From assembly GCF_002898515.1 (NCBI RefSeq), contig NZ_PPFX01000011.1:29823-93822 (forward strand): a stretch of 64,000 bases of DNA. Direction: 5' to 3'. Source of the DNA: Geothermobacter hydrogeniphilus. GTDB taxonomy: Bacteria > Desulfobacterota > Desulfuromonadia > Desulfuromonadales > Geothermobacteraceae. Below the pieces are notes generated by a model. The model had not been told where the DNA came from. It worked only from the letters and a program-made list of their open reading frames with translations, and made no database searches. The position numbers and the translations under genes are program-made. Shown one piece after another: positions 54,801-62,295 of the stretch; position 1 is the stretch's first letter; each line of letters starts with the position of its first letter.

Positions 54801-54972
54801 CCTCTTCCCCGGTGCCGGCAGTGAACTCTACCGAGGGCTGGGCAGCGTAGTGGTCGGCGGCCTGGTGGTTTCGACCATTTTCACCCTGCTGCTGGTGCCG
54901 GCCCTGTTCAGCCTGATGATCGGCGTTCGGCAACGTCTGACCGGGCAGGTTGCCAAGGGGGTGGGAGAGTAG
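51823..54972 (+). CDS. RND-family efflux permease (second system)
   Basis: 1049 residues. The N-terminus SLIRTAISRQVTVTVGVLLTLLFGLIGLRQIPVQLTPEV, helix 4 SLAGLAFAVGMVVDNAIVVLENI and a late GFIILIGTVVNNAILIVHQAL are standard RND positions. The helix-4 pair is DN, not DD as in the first pump, a known variant with one relay aspartate. Substrate unknown. Start ATG 51823; an in-frame extension overlaps the adaptor gene and is not real. No TolC-like gene here, so it may share one with another system. Confidence 0.93.
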   Translation: MSLIRTAISRQVTVTVGVLLTLLFGLIGLRQIPVQLTPEVAKPEITVSTLWPGASPEDVEKELVQRQEDQLKSVQGVVEMKSESSDSNGRVVLSFAPGTDMDAALLKVSNALNRVRNLPNEAERPVISAVNTEDRPIAWLILQTASGNTTPIDRYQNFTEDFVKARFERVPGVARSNVFGGRERELQVIVDPARLSGFGLTLGDFMRGLDAENINRSAGSFDEGKRRYIVRTYGELVTPEQVAQVALRTEDGRRILVGDVAETRFGFKRATVSVRQNGRPSIAINCQRENGANVLEVMAGIKAATAELNAGLLMQRGLTLTQVYDETEYITSAIDLVQQNLVIGGGLAILVLLLFLRSFSGTLIVGTAIPISVIGTFVVMFLAGRSLNVISLAGLAFAVGMVVDNAIVVLENIYRHRQMGKSRPQAALDGTREVWGAVLSSTLTTIAVFLPILFIVQESGQLFRDIAIAICAAVGFSLLVAVIVIPSFAGRIIGGGRPSRRPGSVGSLFGLTPLAGKLTDRLADWTSHVGRRPRLQLLTVLLLTGTALATAWWLAPKPEYLPTGNRNLVIGLLLPPPGYNVEEFTQIGKKLERAFAPLYEKDLAAPAGLPKISSFFYVASSRRIFMGMRTVDPKRIRELIPFAKKELRKVPGMIALVFQTSLFERGLSGGNTVDIEFSGNNLEQLVNIGRQAFGATLGAAPGAQVRPVPSLDLGNPEIRVIPDRVRLADFGLSARDVGIAVDAFLDGAVASKVNVDGDELDLTVIGREDQADRIEEIGQLLLRAPGGQRVPLESVAAVRLLAGPEQINHSERQRTIALKVTAPAEMTLKELMDRIRGKVIEPFRQGGIIPPEVRVRLSGTARKLDETFAVLKWNFILAILITYLLMAALFESFFYPFVIMFSVPLAMAGGFLGLTLVNLTIGYQPLDILTMLGFIILIGTVVNNAILIVHQALNFMRQEGLEYHHALSESVRSRVRPIFMSVLTSVFGMLPLILFPGAGSELYRGLGSVVVGGLVVSTIFTLLLVPALFSLMIGVRQRLTGQVAKGVGE

Positions 54973-55004
54973 GATCTCCGGTGTAACCCTCTATGATCCA
55001 ATGC

Positions 55005-55193
55005 TGCCGCCAGGACGCCAAGGACGCCAAGAAGGTCAAAACCTGATTTAACGCAGAAGTGGAGAGGGGCAAAGACAGAGAGAAAAGCTTTTTGGATTTT
55101 AAACCCTAGAAAAAGTTTTACTCTGCGTTCTCTACGGCTCTGCGCCTCTCCGTTAAAAAAGATTTTTTTGGCGCTCCTGGCGTCTTGGCGGCA
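55005..55193 (+). repeat. nested-hairpin repeat, type B (copy 7)
   Basis: Complete copy. Outer arms GCCGCCAGGACGCCAAGGAC and GCTCCTGGCGTCTTGGCGGC; inner arms TTTAACGCAGAAGTGGAGAG and CTCTGCGCCTCTCCGTTAAA; core GGATTTTAAACCCT. The stretch 54973-55312 also includes the speD leader, without a clear promoter. Confidence 0.92.
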
Positions 55194-55312
55194 GGTTTTT
55201 CGCTTTGCCGGGCATCACTTTTTTCGTTTGGTAGCCCTTCCCATTCTGTGTTTTAATTGCCCGTCCTGGCACCGACCAGCACCACTTTTACCGGCAAAGT
55301 GAGACCCCTGTC

Positions 55313-56113
55313 ATGGTCGCTAAACGTATTGTCCGTAACGGGCGCAATCGTCGGCCCCGTCCCAAGCTGAAGCTGCGCGGGTTCAACAACCTCACCAAAA
55401 CCCTCTCCTTCAATATCTATGATGTCTGTTATGCCAAGCGGCCGCAGGCGCGCAAGGAATATCTGCAGTATATCGACGAGGAGTACAACTCGGATCGGCT
55501 GGTGCGGATCCTGACCGAGGTGACCGAGATCATCGGCGCTAATGTCCTCAATATCTCCAGCCAGGATTACGACCCGATGGGGGCCAGTGTCACGGTGCTG
55601 ATCGCCGAGGAACCGGTCGAACCGAAGAGCGACCAGGTGCTGGCACATCTCGACAAGAGCCACCTCTGTATCCATACCTATCCGGAAACCGATTCGCGCA
55701 GCGGGGTGTCGACCTTTCGGGTCGATGTCGATGTCTCCACCTGCGGCCGGATCAGCCCCTTGAAGGCCCTCAATTACCTGATCGACTCCTTCGAGTCGGA
55801 TATCGTGCTGATGGACTACCGGGTTCGCGGTTTCACCCGCGACATCAAGGGCAAGAAGCATTTCATCGATCACAAGATCCATTCCATCCAGCAGTACATC
55901 AAGCGACGGATTCTGCACCAGTACCACTGTGTCGATATCAATATCTACCAGGAGAACCTGTTTCATACCAAGATGCTGCTCAAGGATTTCAAACTCGATA
56001 ATTATCTTTTCGCCCTCAGTTCGGCTGATTTCAGTGACGGGGAACAACAGAAAATCCGTGCTATCCTTGAGCAGGAGATGACCGAAATCTTCTATTCGAA
56101 ACACATTTTCTGA
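55313..56113 (+). CDS. speD: S-adenosylmethionine decarboxylase proenzyme
   Basis: 266 residues of the E. coli-type (class 1A) SpeD. Makes decarboxylated SAM for spermidine synthesis. The self-cleavage site is K115-S116 in [16 protein letters not shown]116 becomes the pyruvoyl group. [29 protein letters not shown] and [16 protein letters not shown] are also family-typical. The enzyme acts in the cytosol as an alpha/beta heterodimer complex. No speE is present in the window. The lipoprotein gene follows after 42 bp. Confidence 0.96.
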   Translation: MVAKRIVRNGRNRRPRPKLKLRGFNNLTKTLSFNIYDVCYAKRPQARKEYLQYIDEEYNSDRLVRILTEVTEIIGANVLNISSQDYDPMGASVTVLIAEEPVEPKSDQVLAHLDKSHLCIHTYPETDSRSGVSTFRVDVDVSTCGRISPLKALNYLIDSFESDIVLMDYRVRGFTRDIKGKKHFIDHKIHSIQQYIKRRILHQYHCVDINIYQENLFHTKMLLKDFKLDNYLFALSSADFSDGEQQKIRAILEQEMTEIFYSKHIF

Positions 56114-56155
56114 GCATATGCCCCGCTGCATGGATTTTCAGACGGGAGTCAACCG

Positions 56156-57394
56156 ATGTCATTTCGCCTTCACAGTCTCTGGTTGTTGCTGCTTCTCGCC
56201 CTTCTCGGTGGATGTTCAGGGGTCGGCATGAGCCGCCCGGACAACCCTGAAATGCCCTATCCGCCCCCCCGGGCGCCGCAGGTCGGTGATGTGTTGCACT
56301 TTCCGACAGGCCTCTATGTCAGTCGCGAAGCGATGCTTTCAGTTGTTGCCGATGCCCGTGTCGTCTATGTCGGGGAGACCCACGACAACCCGGCCTCCCA
56401 CCGGCTGGAACGGGACGTGCTGCAGGCCATGGCCGATCGCTGGCCGGGACAGGTTGCCCTCGGGATGGAGATGTTCACTCCCGCCCAGCAGCAGGTGCTG
56501 GATGCCTGGGTCGCCGGCGCGTTGACGGAAAAGGAATTTCTCAAGCAGTCGAACTGGTATGGCACCTGGCGGATGGATTTCGGCCTTTACCGCGATCTGC
56601 TGCAACTGGCCCGCGAGCGCAGGATACCGATCCGCGGGTTGAATGCCGAGAAGGATCTGGTGAGGGCGGTCGGTCGCAAGGGGCTCGACGCTCTCACCCT
56701 TGAGCAGCGTCGTCAGGTTCCCGAGATGGACCTTGAGGATCCCTACCAGAACGAGCTGGTCGAGGCGATCTACGGTGGTCACAGCGCCGGTCATGCCATG
56801 CTCGACGGCTTCCGTCGGGTGCAGACCCTGTGGGATGAAACCATGGCGCAGAATGTCGCCGCCTACCTGCAGCAGCCCGGGAACGAGCAGCTGCACATGC
56901 TGGTGATCGCCGGCGGCAATCACGTCCGCAACGGTTTCGGCATCCCGCGCCGGGTTTTTCGCCGGCTGCCGACCTCCTACGCCCTGGTCGGCTCGAAGGA
57001 AATCGTTATCCCCAAGGAGCGCCGGGACCGGTTGATGAATGTCAGCATCCCGGCCTTTCCGATGCCTCCCTATGACTATCTGGTCTACACCAGGTATGAA
57101 ATCAACGATGCCGGCAAGGTCAAGCTCGGCGTCATGCTCGGCGAGGATGACGGCAAGGTGACCGTCGGTGGTGTGGCACCTGAATCCAACGCCGAGCGGG
57201 CCGGAATCAGGCAGGGAGACGTGATTCTGAAGATCGGCGATCAGCAGGTCAAAGAGAGCTTCGATCTGGTCTACGTGATCAACCAGCTCAAGCCCGGGGA
57301 CGAGAAGACCCTGCTGATCGAACGGGACGGCAGGCAGATGGAGGTGCGGGTAACCTTCGAGAAGAGCAAGCCGATGCACCACGGCAAGAAATAA
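56156..57394 (+). CDS. ChaN-like lipoprotein with C-terminal PDZ domain
   Basis: 412 residues: lipoprotein signal (LLLLLALLGGC), ChaN/DUF399 domain (about 55-290: VVYVGETHDNPASHRLE, ALGMEMFTPAQQQVLDAW, VIAGGNHVRNGFGIP) and a PDZ domain at the C-terminus (about 320-405: VAPESNAERAGIRQGDVILKIG). ChaN from Campylobacter binds haem pairs and is tied to iron uptake; metalloprotease activity has been proposed for the wider TIKI/TraB fold. Its job here is unproven. Ends at a shared terminator with thiC. Confidence 0.9.
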   Translation: MSFRLHSLWLLLLLALLGGCSGVGMSRPDNPEMPYPPPRAPQVGDVLHFPTGLYVSREAMLSVVADARVVYVGETHDNPASHRLERDVLQAMADRWPGQVALGMEMFTPAQQQVLDAWVAGALTEKEFLKQSNWYGTWRMDFGLYRDLLQLARERRIPIRGLNAEKDLVRAVGRKGLDALTLEQRRQVPEMDLEDPYQNELVEAIYGGHSAGHAMLDGFRRVQTLWDETMAQNVAAYLQQPGNEQLHMLVIAGGNHVRNGFGIPRRVFRRLPTSYALVGSKEIVIPKERRDRLMNVSIPAFPMPPYDYLVYTRYEINDAGKVKLGVMLGEDDGKVTVGGVAPESNAERAGIRQGDVILKIGDQQVKESFDLVYVINQLKPGDEKTLLIERDGRQMEVRVTFEKSKPMHHGKK

Positions 57395-57445
57395 TTCTGG
57401 ATGCCGGAAGGCAACCGCGAAGGCACGAAGAACACGAAGAAAAGA

Positions 57446-57479
57446 AGAAGCCCCCGGAATCCAGATTCCGGGGGCTTCT
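57446..57479. terminator. bidirectional terminator between ChaN-like gene and thiC
   Basis: 15-bp stem AGAAGCCCCCGGAAT (57446-57460) with ATTCCGGGGGCTTCT (57465-57479); T-rich on both exits. Lies 15 bp from the thiC stop. Confidence 0.9.
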
Positions 57480-57494
57480 CATTTACCTGAAGCA

Positions 57495-58802
57495 TCAGCC
57501 GAGTTGCGCAGCGTCTTTTTCAGTTCGTTCATTCATGACCTTATACGCGCAGAATTCGCCGCACATGGTGCAGGCTCCGTGTTCTTCATCGACCCCCGAT
57601 TCGGCTCGCAGCCGTCGGGCCTTGTCCGGATCGAGGGCGAGCTTGAACTGCCCCTCCCAGTCGAGCTGCTTGCGGCATTTCGCCATCGCCAGGTCCTGCT
57701 CCCAGGCGCCGGGTACCTGTTTCACCAGGTCGGCTGCGTGGGCGGCAATGCGGGTCGCCATCACCCCCTCGTGGACATCTTCGACTGTCGGCAGGCGCAG
57801 GTGCTCGCTGGGGGTGACGTAGCAGAGGAAGTCGGCCCCGGCGGCGGCGGCGACGGTGCCGCCGATGGCGCAGGTGATGTGGTCGTAGCCGGGGGCGATG
57901 TCGGTCACCAGCGGGCCGAGTACGTAAAAGGGGGCACCGTGGCAGAGGCGTTTCTGCAGCTGGATGTTGGCCTCGATCTGGTTCAGCGGTACATGCCCCG
58001 GTCCCTCGATCATCACCTGCACGCCGGCGTCCCAGGCGCGCTGGGTCAGTTCGCCCAACAGGATCAGCTCGTGGATCTGCGCCCGGTCGGTGGCGTCGGC
58101 GACGCAGCCGGGGCGGAAGCCGTCGCCGAGGGAGAGGGTGGCGTCGTAGGGGCGGACGATCTCCAACAGCCGGTCGAACTGCTCGAACAGCGGGTTTTCA
58201 GCTTCGTTGTGCGCCATCCACTCGACGGTGAAGGAGCCGCCGCGGGAGACGACGTCCATGACCCGCCCCTCGTTGCGCATCCGCTCAACGGTGCCGCGGG
58301 TGACCCCGCAGTGGACGGTGATGAAGTCGACGCCGTCGTCGAGGTGCTTGACGATGCCGTCGAAGATCTCGTCGGCGGTCATCTCGACCATCGCCTTGTT
58401 CTTGCGGGTGACGGTGTCGACCGCCGCCTGGTAGAGGGGCACCGAACCGATGCAGGCGTCGGTCTGGCTGATGATGGCGGCACGGATCTCGTCGATCGGC
58501 CCGCCGGTGGAGAGATCCATGATCGCGTCGGCGCCGGCGGCGACCGCCACCTTGGCCTTTTCCAGCTCCTTGTCGATGGAGACATCATCCTTGCTGGTGC
58601 CGATGTTGGCGTTGATCTTGGTCTTCAGGCCGAGGCCGACCGCCAGCGGCGGGGCATTGGTGTGTTTGATGTTGTGGCAGATGATCGCCGTACCGGCGGC
58701 GATCCGTTCGCGCAGCCGTTCGGCGTCAATCTGTTCGGCGGCCGCGACGGCCTTCATCTCTTCGGTAATCAGGCCCTTGCGGGCGGCTTCGAGCTGGGTC
58801 AT
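57495..58802 (-). CDS. thiC: phosphomethylpyrimidine synthase ThiC
   Basis: 435 residues, radical-SAM enzyme converting aminoimidazole ribotide to hydroxymethylpyrimidine phosphate. The [4Fe-4S] motif CTMCGEFC sits near the C-terminus, as usual in ThiC. NANIGTS, DLSTGGPIDEIR, VHCGVTRGTVERM, SRGGSFTVEWM and EGPGHVPLNQIEANI are diagnostic. It lies 176 bp downstream of thiED on the same strand, separated by a type B repeat, and no riboswitch stands before it directly, so it may depend on the thiED riboswitch. Confidence 0.97.
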   Translation of the reverse strand: MTQLEAARKGLITEEMKAVAAAEQIDAERLRERIAAGTAIICHNIKHTNAPPLAVGLGLKTKINANIGTSKDDVSIDKELEKAKVAVAAGADAIMDLSTGGPIDEIRAAIISQTDACIGSVPLYQAAVDTVTRKNKAMVEMTADEIFDGIVKHLDDGVDFITVHCGVTRGTVERMRNEGRVMDVVSRGGSFTVEWMAHNEAENPLFEQFDRLLEIVRPYDATLSLGDGFRPGCVADATDRAQIHELILLGELTQRAWDAGVQVMIEGPGHVPLNQIEANIQLQKRLCHGAPFYVLGPLVTDIAPGYDHITCAIGGTVAAAAGADFLCYVTPSEHLRLPTVEDVHEGVMATRIAAHAADLVKQVPGAWEQDLAMAKCRKQLDWEGQFKLALDPDKARRLRAESGVDEEHGACTMCGEFCAYKVMNERTEKDAAQLG

Positions 58803-58850
58803 GGGCGGGTTCCTTTTTTTGTCCTGCCTGGGTCGAGGGATCTTTATGAT

Positions 58851-58966
58851 GCCAAGACGCCAGGCAAACCTTTGTAACGGAGAGACGCAGAGTCAATGCG
58901 TTCAGGGTTACAAAATGCTTTCTCTCTGTCTCTGCACCTCTGCGTTAAAAAGATTTTCCGTGGTGT
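58851..58966 (+). repeat. nested-hairpin repeat, type B (copy 8), between thiED and thiC
   Basis: Shortened copy: GCCAAGACGCCAGG, TGTAACGGAGAGACGCAGAG and CTCTGTCTCTGCACCTCTGCGTTAAA. The core is small, and the right outer arm is decayed. Confidence 0.85.
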
Positions 58967-58978
58967 TTCCGGGCCGGA

Positions 58979-60412
58979 TTAATGGTTTTCGTTTCGCGTA
59001 TGCGCCATAATCGCCTTTGCCCCCTGCCAGTGATTGACCGGGCCGTGGCCGTTGCCGAGGTCGGGGGCGGTGGCGATGGCGGCGTTGATGAACCGTTTGG
59101 CGGTCTTGACCGCGACCGGCAGCGGTTGCCCCTGGGCGAGCAGCGTGGCGATGGCCGACGAATAGCTGCAGCCGGTGCCGTGGGTATTGGTGGTGGCGAT
59201 GCGTTCGGAGGCAAAGCGATGCAGTTTGTCGCCGGCCAGCAGCAGGTCGACCGCCGCGCCCTTGAGGTGCCCCCCCTTGAGCAGCACGTTGCGGGCGCCC
59301 ATCGTCTGCAGCTTGCGGGCGGCACGTTCCATCTCCGTTTCGGTTTCGATGGCGATTCCCGAAAGCGCCTCGGCTTCCGGCAGGTTCGGGGTGAGCAGGT
59401 AGGTGAATGGAAGCAGTTCCGTGATCAGGACTTCGACCGCCTGCTGCTGCAGCAGCGGCGCGCCCCCCTTGGCAATCATCACCGGATCAACGACCGCCGG
59501 CAGTCCGTGACGATCGATGGCGGAGGCGACCGCGCTGACGATATCGGCGGAGAAGAGCATCCCGGTCTTGAGGATGTCACAGCCGAGGTCACTGAGGACT
59601 GTCTCCAGTTGCTCGGCGACGAAATCGGCCGGGCAGGGATGGATGCCGGTTACGCCGAGCGTGTTCTGGGCGGTCAGGGCGGTGACGGCACTCATGCCGT
59701 AGCCGCCGAGCAGGGTGATGGTCTTGAGGTCCGCCTGGATACCGGCGCCGCCGCCGGAATCGGACCCGGCCACGGTCAGTACCCGTCCGCGGGGAGGTTG
59801 CAGTCCACGGTTGAAGAGCAGTGAGAATTCGCGTGCCGCGATGCGTGGATCGCTGTCTTCGCGGAGTGCCGAGATCACCGCCAGGCCGTCGGCGCCGGCC
59901 TCCAGGACCGCCGGCGCCAGATCGCGGCGGATGCCGCCGATGGCGACCAGCGGCAGCTTGACCGCCCGCCGCACCTTCTCCAGCGTCCTCAGCCCGACCT
60001 GGACCGCGTCCTGCTTGGTGGTGGTCGGGTAAATGCTGCCGACCGCGATGTAGTCGGCTCCATCCGTTTCAGCCTGCAGGGCCTGCTCCACGGTGCGGGT
60101 CGACACCCCGATCAGCCGTCCCGGCCCGAGCAACTGCCGCGCGGCGGAAACCGGGGCATCGTTCTGGCCGAGATGGACGCCGTCGGCTTCGACGTCAGTC
60201 GCCAGTTCCGGATTGTCGTTGATCAGCAGTTTTGCCCCGAATTCGCGACAGAGTTCGAGCAGACCGCGGGCATCTTCACGCTGGTCGCCTATGGAGCGGG
60301 CTTTGCTGCGGTACTGGATGACACGGGCGCCTCCCTGCAGCACGGCGCGGGTGGTTTCCAGGTAGCGGCCTTCGGGGTCGGCGTCGGTGATGTAGTAGAG
60401 ACCGTTGATCAT
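58979..60412 (-). CDS. thiED: ThiE-ThiD fusion: thiamine phosphate synthase and HMP-phosphate kinase
   Basis: 477 residues. ThiE half at 1-about 205 (GLYYITDADP, RVIQYRSKA, GVHLGQNDAP, GVSTRT, YIAVGSIYPTTTKQDA) makes thiamine phosphate. ThiD half at about 212-477 (VLTVAGSDSGGGAGIQADLKT, AVTALTAQNTLGV, DPVMIAKGG, LLTPNLPEAEALSG, TNTHGTGCSYSSAIATLL) phosphorylates HMP and HMP-P. Both active sites look complete. Under control of the TPP riboswitch at 60501-60586. Such fusions exist in other bacteria. Confidence 0.96.
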   Translation of the reverse strand: MINGLYYITDADPEGRYLETTRAVLQGGARVIQYRSKARSIGDQREDARGLLELCREFGAKLLINDNPELATDVEADGVHLGQNDAPVSAARQLLGPGRLIGVSTRTVEQALQAETDGADYIAVGSIYPTTTKQDAVQVGLRTLEKVRRAVKLPLVAIGGIRRDLAPAVLEAGADGLAVISALREDSDPRIAAREFSLLFNRGLQPPRGRVLTVAGSDSGGGAGIQADLKTITLLGGYGMSAVTALTAQNTLGVTGIHPCPADFVAEQLETVLSDLGCDILKTGMLFSADIVSAVASAIDRHGLPAVVDPVMIAKGGAPLLQQQAVEVLITELLPFTYLLTPNLPEAEALSGIAIETETEMERAARKLQTMGARNVLLKGGHLKGAAVDLLLAGDKLHRFASERIATTNTHGTGCSYSSAIATLLAQGQPLPVAVKTAKRFINAAIATAPDLGNGHGPVNHWQGAKAIMAHTRNENH

Positions 60413-60427
60413 TTACGTCAGTCCATA

Positions 60428-60448
60428 ACCTGAATCACTGATTCAGGT
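60428..60448 (-). repeat. minimal type C palindrome in the thiED leader
   Basis: ACCTGAATC (60428-60436), ACT, GATTCAGGT (60440-60448): the two terminal arms of the type C element with the interior lost. It lies 15 nt upstream of the thiED start, between the riboswitch terminator and the gene. Confidence 0.8.
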
Positions 60449-60450
60449 AT

Positions 60451-60484
60451 AAAAAAGCACCGCGGGCAGATTCGGCCGCGATGC
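60451..60484 (-). terminator. riboswitch-linked intrinsic terminator
   Basis: On the minus strand GCATCGCGG (60484-60476) pairs with CCGCGGTGC (60465-60457, one G-U pair), followed by TTTTTT. It is 16 nt past the TPP aptamer. CGGCCG in the 3' side of aptamer stem P1 and CGGCCG in the 5' side of the terminator are mutually complementary, which gives a possible antiterminator. Confidence 0.8.
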
Positions 60485-60500
60485 TGGATCGAGTGGTTAC

Positions 60501-60586
60501 GGCCGCTTCCCTACGCCGGTATAATCCGGATCAGGTTCAAAGGGTCGCCCGGGCGGGCTCTCAGTGACTACTCCCCTAGCGGTGTC
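60501..60586 (-). promoter_or_regulatory. TPP riboswitch (THI element)
   Basis: Minus strand shows the conserved aptamer parts in order: CTAGGGGAGT, ACTGAGAGC, GACCCTTTGAACCTGATCCGG, shortened here to ACCCTTTGAACCTGATC, then ATACCGGCGTAGGGAAGCGG. Stem P1 joins ACCGCT and AGCGG. Binding of thiamine pyrophosphate should favour the adjacent terminator and shut off thiED. Confidence 0.95.
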
Positions 60587-60618
60587 TATGCAGTTGTGTC
60601 CGTCATCGTTATTGCTGG

Positions 60619-60804
60619 TCAGGCCAGCACAATGCGGTTGTTGAGCAGGTCGATTTCCTCGATCTTTCCGGCGATTTCCTCGATTTTGCCGAAGACATCA
60701 ACCAATTTTACCTTGCCGTCAAGTGGCAGCAGCGATGCCACGTTGTCCAGGGTGCGTTCCTTGTCGCCCTGCACCAGCAGGAGCGGACCATTGTCGAGAC
60801 ACAT
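60619..60804 (-). CDS. CooT-like small (nickel-binding) protein
   Basis: 61 residues starting MCLDNGPLLLVQGDKERTLD, with a VDVFGKIEEIAGKIEEIDLLNNRIVL end: the N-terminal cysteine and beta-barrel pattern of CooT-family proteins. In Rhodospirillum, CooT binds Ni for CO dehydrogenase maturation through Cys2; no cooS lies here. Start ATG 60804 behind AGGAGG. A type C element begins 21 nt upstream, and the TPP riboswitch begins 33 nt downstream on the same strand. Confidence 0.82.
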   Translation of the reverse strand: MCLDNGPLLLVQGDKERTLDNVASLLPLDGKVKLVDVFGKIEEIAGKIEEIDLLNNRIVLA

Positions 60805-60825
60805 GATGAGATACCTCCTGTTTTC

Positions 60826-60989
60826 ACCTGAATCCGTGAGTTCCTGTTGGATGGAGAGTGCAAGTACTTGGTCTGAATGAGATTTTCAAAAATCTGAAGC
60901 GCACCCATAGGTCCGCTGGTGATTTTTGGGAAGCTCAGGCAGATCAATGACTTGTGCTGTCCGCCGACAAGGGACTCACCGATTCAGGT
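60826..60989 (-). repeat. type C element, copy 3 (164 bp, terminal inverted repeats)
   Basis: Left arm ACCTGAATCCGTGAG (60826-60840), right arm CTCACCGATTCAGGT (60975-60989), one internal mismatch; inner stem CAAAAATC/GATTTTTG. Its edge nearly touches the ribosome-binding site of the CooT-like gene. Confidence 0.92.
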
Positions 60990-61070
60990 TTCAATGCAGA
61001 CTAGCGAATGCCTTCCCCCGCTGTCAATCATCAATTGTTGACTCGGGCGGGAAACATTCGCCGGCCGAGC

Positions 61071-61099
61071 TTTACACGCCTCGACCGGCATGCTACAAA
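61071..61099 (+). promoter_or_regulatory. promoter of alr
   Basis: TTTACA (61071-61076), 17 bp, TACAAA (61094-61099), about 75 bp before the alr start. Confidence 0.65.
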
Positions 61100-61173
61100 A
61101 TTTCCTTTGTCGGTTCCCCGAATCAGTGTTTGAGTTCGCTGCTTCAGGTTCTGCCCCCTGATGGAGTGCTGCC

Positions 61174-62295
61174 ATGGATTCTCTGCCCGCGACCCGTATC
61201 GAAATTGATCTTGACGCCCTGCGGCATAATTTTCGCCTGGCATGCGAGTATGCCGCGGGGCGTGACCTGCTTGCCGTGGTCAAGGCGGATGCTTATGGAC
61301 ATGGAGCGGTGCGGGTCGCGCAAACCCTGGTCGGGGAAGGGGCCGAGCTCTTCGGCGTCGCCCATCTCGGGGAAGCGGCCCCGTTGCGTCAGGCCGGTAT
61401 CGACCGGCCGATCCTGCTCTTCTGCGGCGTGCGTCCGGGAGAGGAAGACCAGGTTCTCGAACTACGTCTGACGCCGATGTTGTTCGACCTCGGGTTGGCG
61501 GAACGTCTCGATGGGCTGGCGGCGGCAGCCGGGTTGCGGCAGCCGGTTCACCTGAAGATCGATACCGGCATGGGGCGGGTCGGCTTTCGCCCGGAGGAAC
61601 TGCCGGAGGTGCTGGAACGCCTGCGGCAGTTGTCTCACCTTGAACTGGAAGGCGTGGTCTCCCACCTGGCCCTGGCCGACGAACGGGACAACCCCTTCAG
61701 TGAGGAACAGTATGCCCGTTTCCGTGCCTGCCTGCGACAGGTGCGGGAGGCGGGATTTTCTCCCCGTTGGGTTCATCTCAGTAACAGCGCGGCGCTCTAC
61801 AGTCGTGATTTCCCCGAATGCAACCTGTCGCGTCCCGGTATCAGCCTCTACGGCGGATTGCCCGGACCCGGTTTCGCCGATCTCGACCTGCGTCCGGTGA
61901 TGCATGTCCGCAGTTCTATCGCCCAGCTCAAACAGGTTCCCGCTGGGACCGGGGTTTCCTATGGTCATCGTTTCACGGCCGGGCGCCCGACCCGGCTGGC
62001 GGCGGTTCCGGTCGGTTATGCCGACGGCTATTCGCGCCGCTTCAGCAATTGCGGCGAAGTGCTGATTCGGGGTTGCCGGGCGCCGGTGGTCGGAACCGTG
62101 TGCATGAACTGGACCCTGGTCGACGTGACCGACCTGCCCGAGGTCGCCGTCGGTGACCGGGTGACGTTTCTCGGCCGGGACGGCGACACCCTGTTGCGCG
62201 GCAGTGATCTGGCGGCGAAGATCGGCACCATCGACTATGAGCTCTACTGTTCCCTGGGTTCGCGTAACGTGCGGGTCTACCTGGCCGCCTCATGA
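61174..62295 (+). CDS. alr: alanine racemase
   Basis: 373 residues, PLP enzyme making D-alanine for peptidoglycan. The PLP lysine is in LLAVVKADAYGHGAV (about residue 38). The catalytic tyrosine region is in AVPVGYADGYSRRFSN, and VHLKIDTGMGRVGF, HLSNSAAL and CNLSRPGISLYG are typical. Start ATG 61174. Its stop overlaps the flippase start by 4 bp. Confidence 0.96.
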   Translation: MDSLPATRIEIDLDALRHNFRLACEYAAGRDLLAVVKADAYGHGAVRVAQTLVGEGAELFGVAHLGEAAPLRQAGIDRPILLFCGVRPGEEDQVLELRLTPMLFDLGLAERLDGLAAAAGLRQPVHLKIDTGMGRVGFRPEELPEVLERLRQLSHLELEGVVSHLALADERDNPFSEEQYARFRACLRQVREAGFSPRWVHLSNSAALYSRDFPECNLSRPGISLYGGLPGPGFADLDLRPVMHVRSSIAQLKQVPAGTGVSYGHRFTAGRPTRLAAVPVGYADGYSRRFSNCGEVLIRGCRAPVVGTVCMNWTLVDVTDLPEVAVGDRVTFLGRDGDTLLRGSDLAAKIGTIDYELYCSLGSRNVRVYLAAS

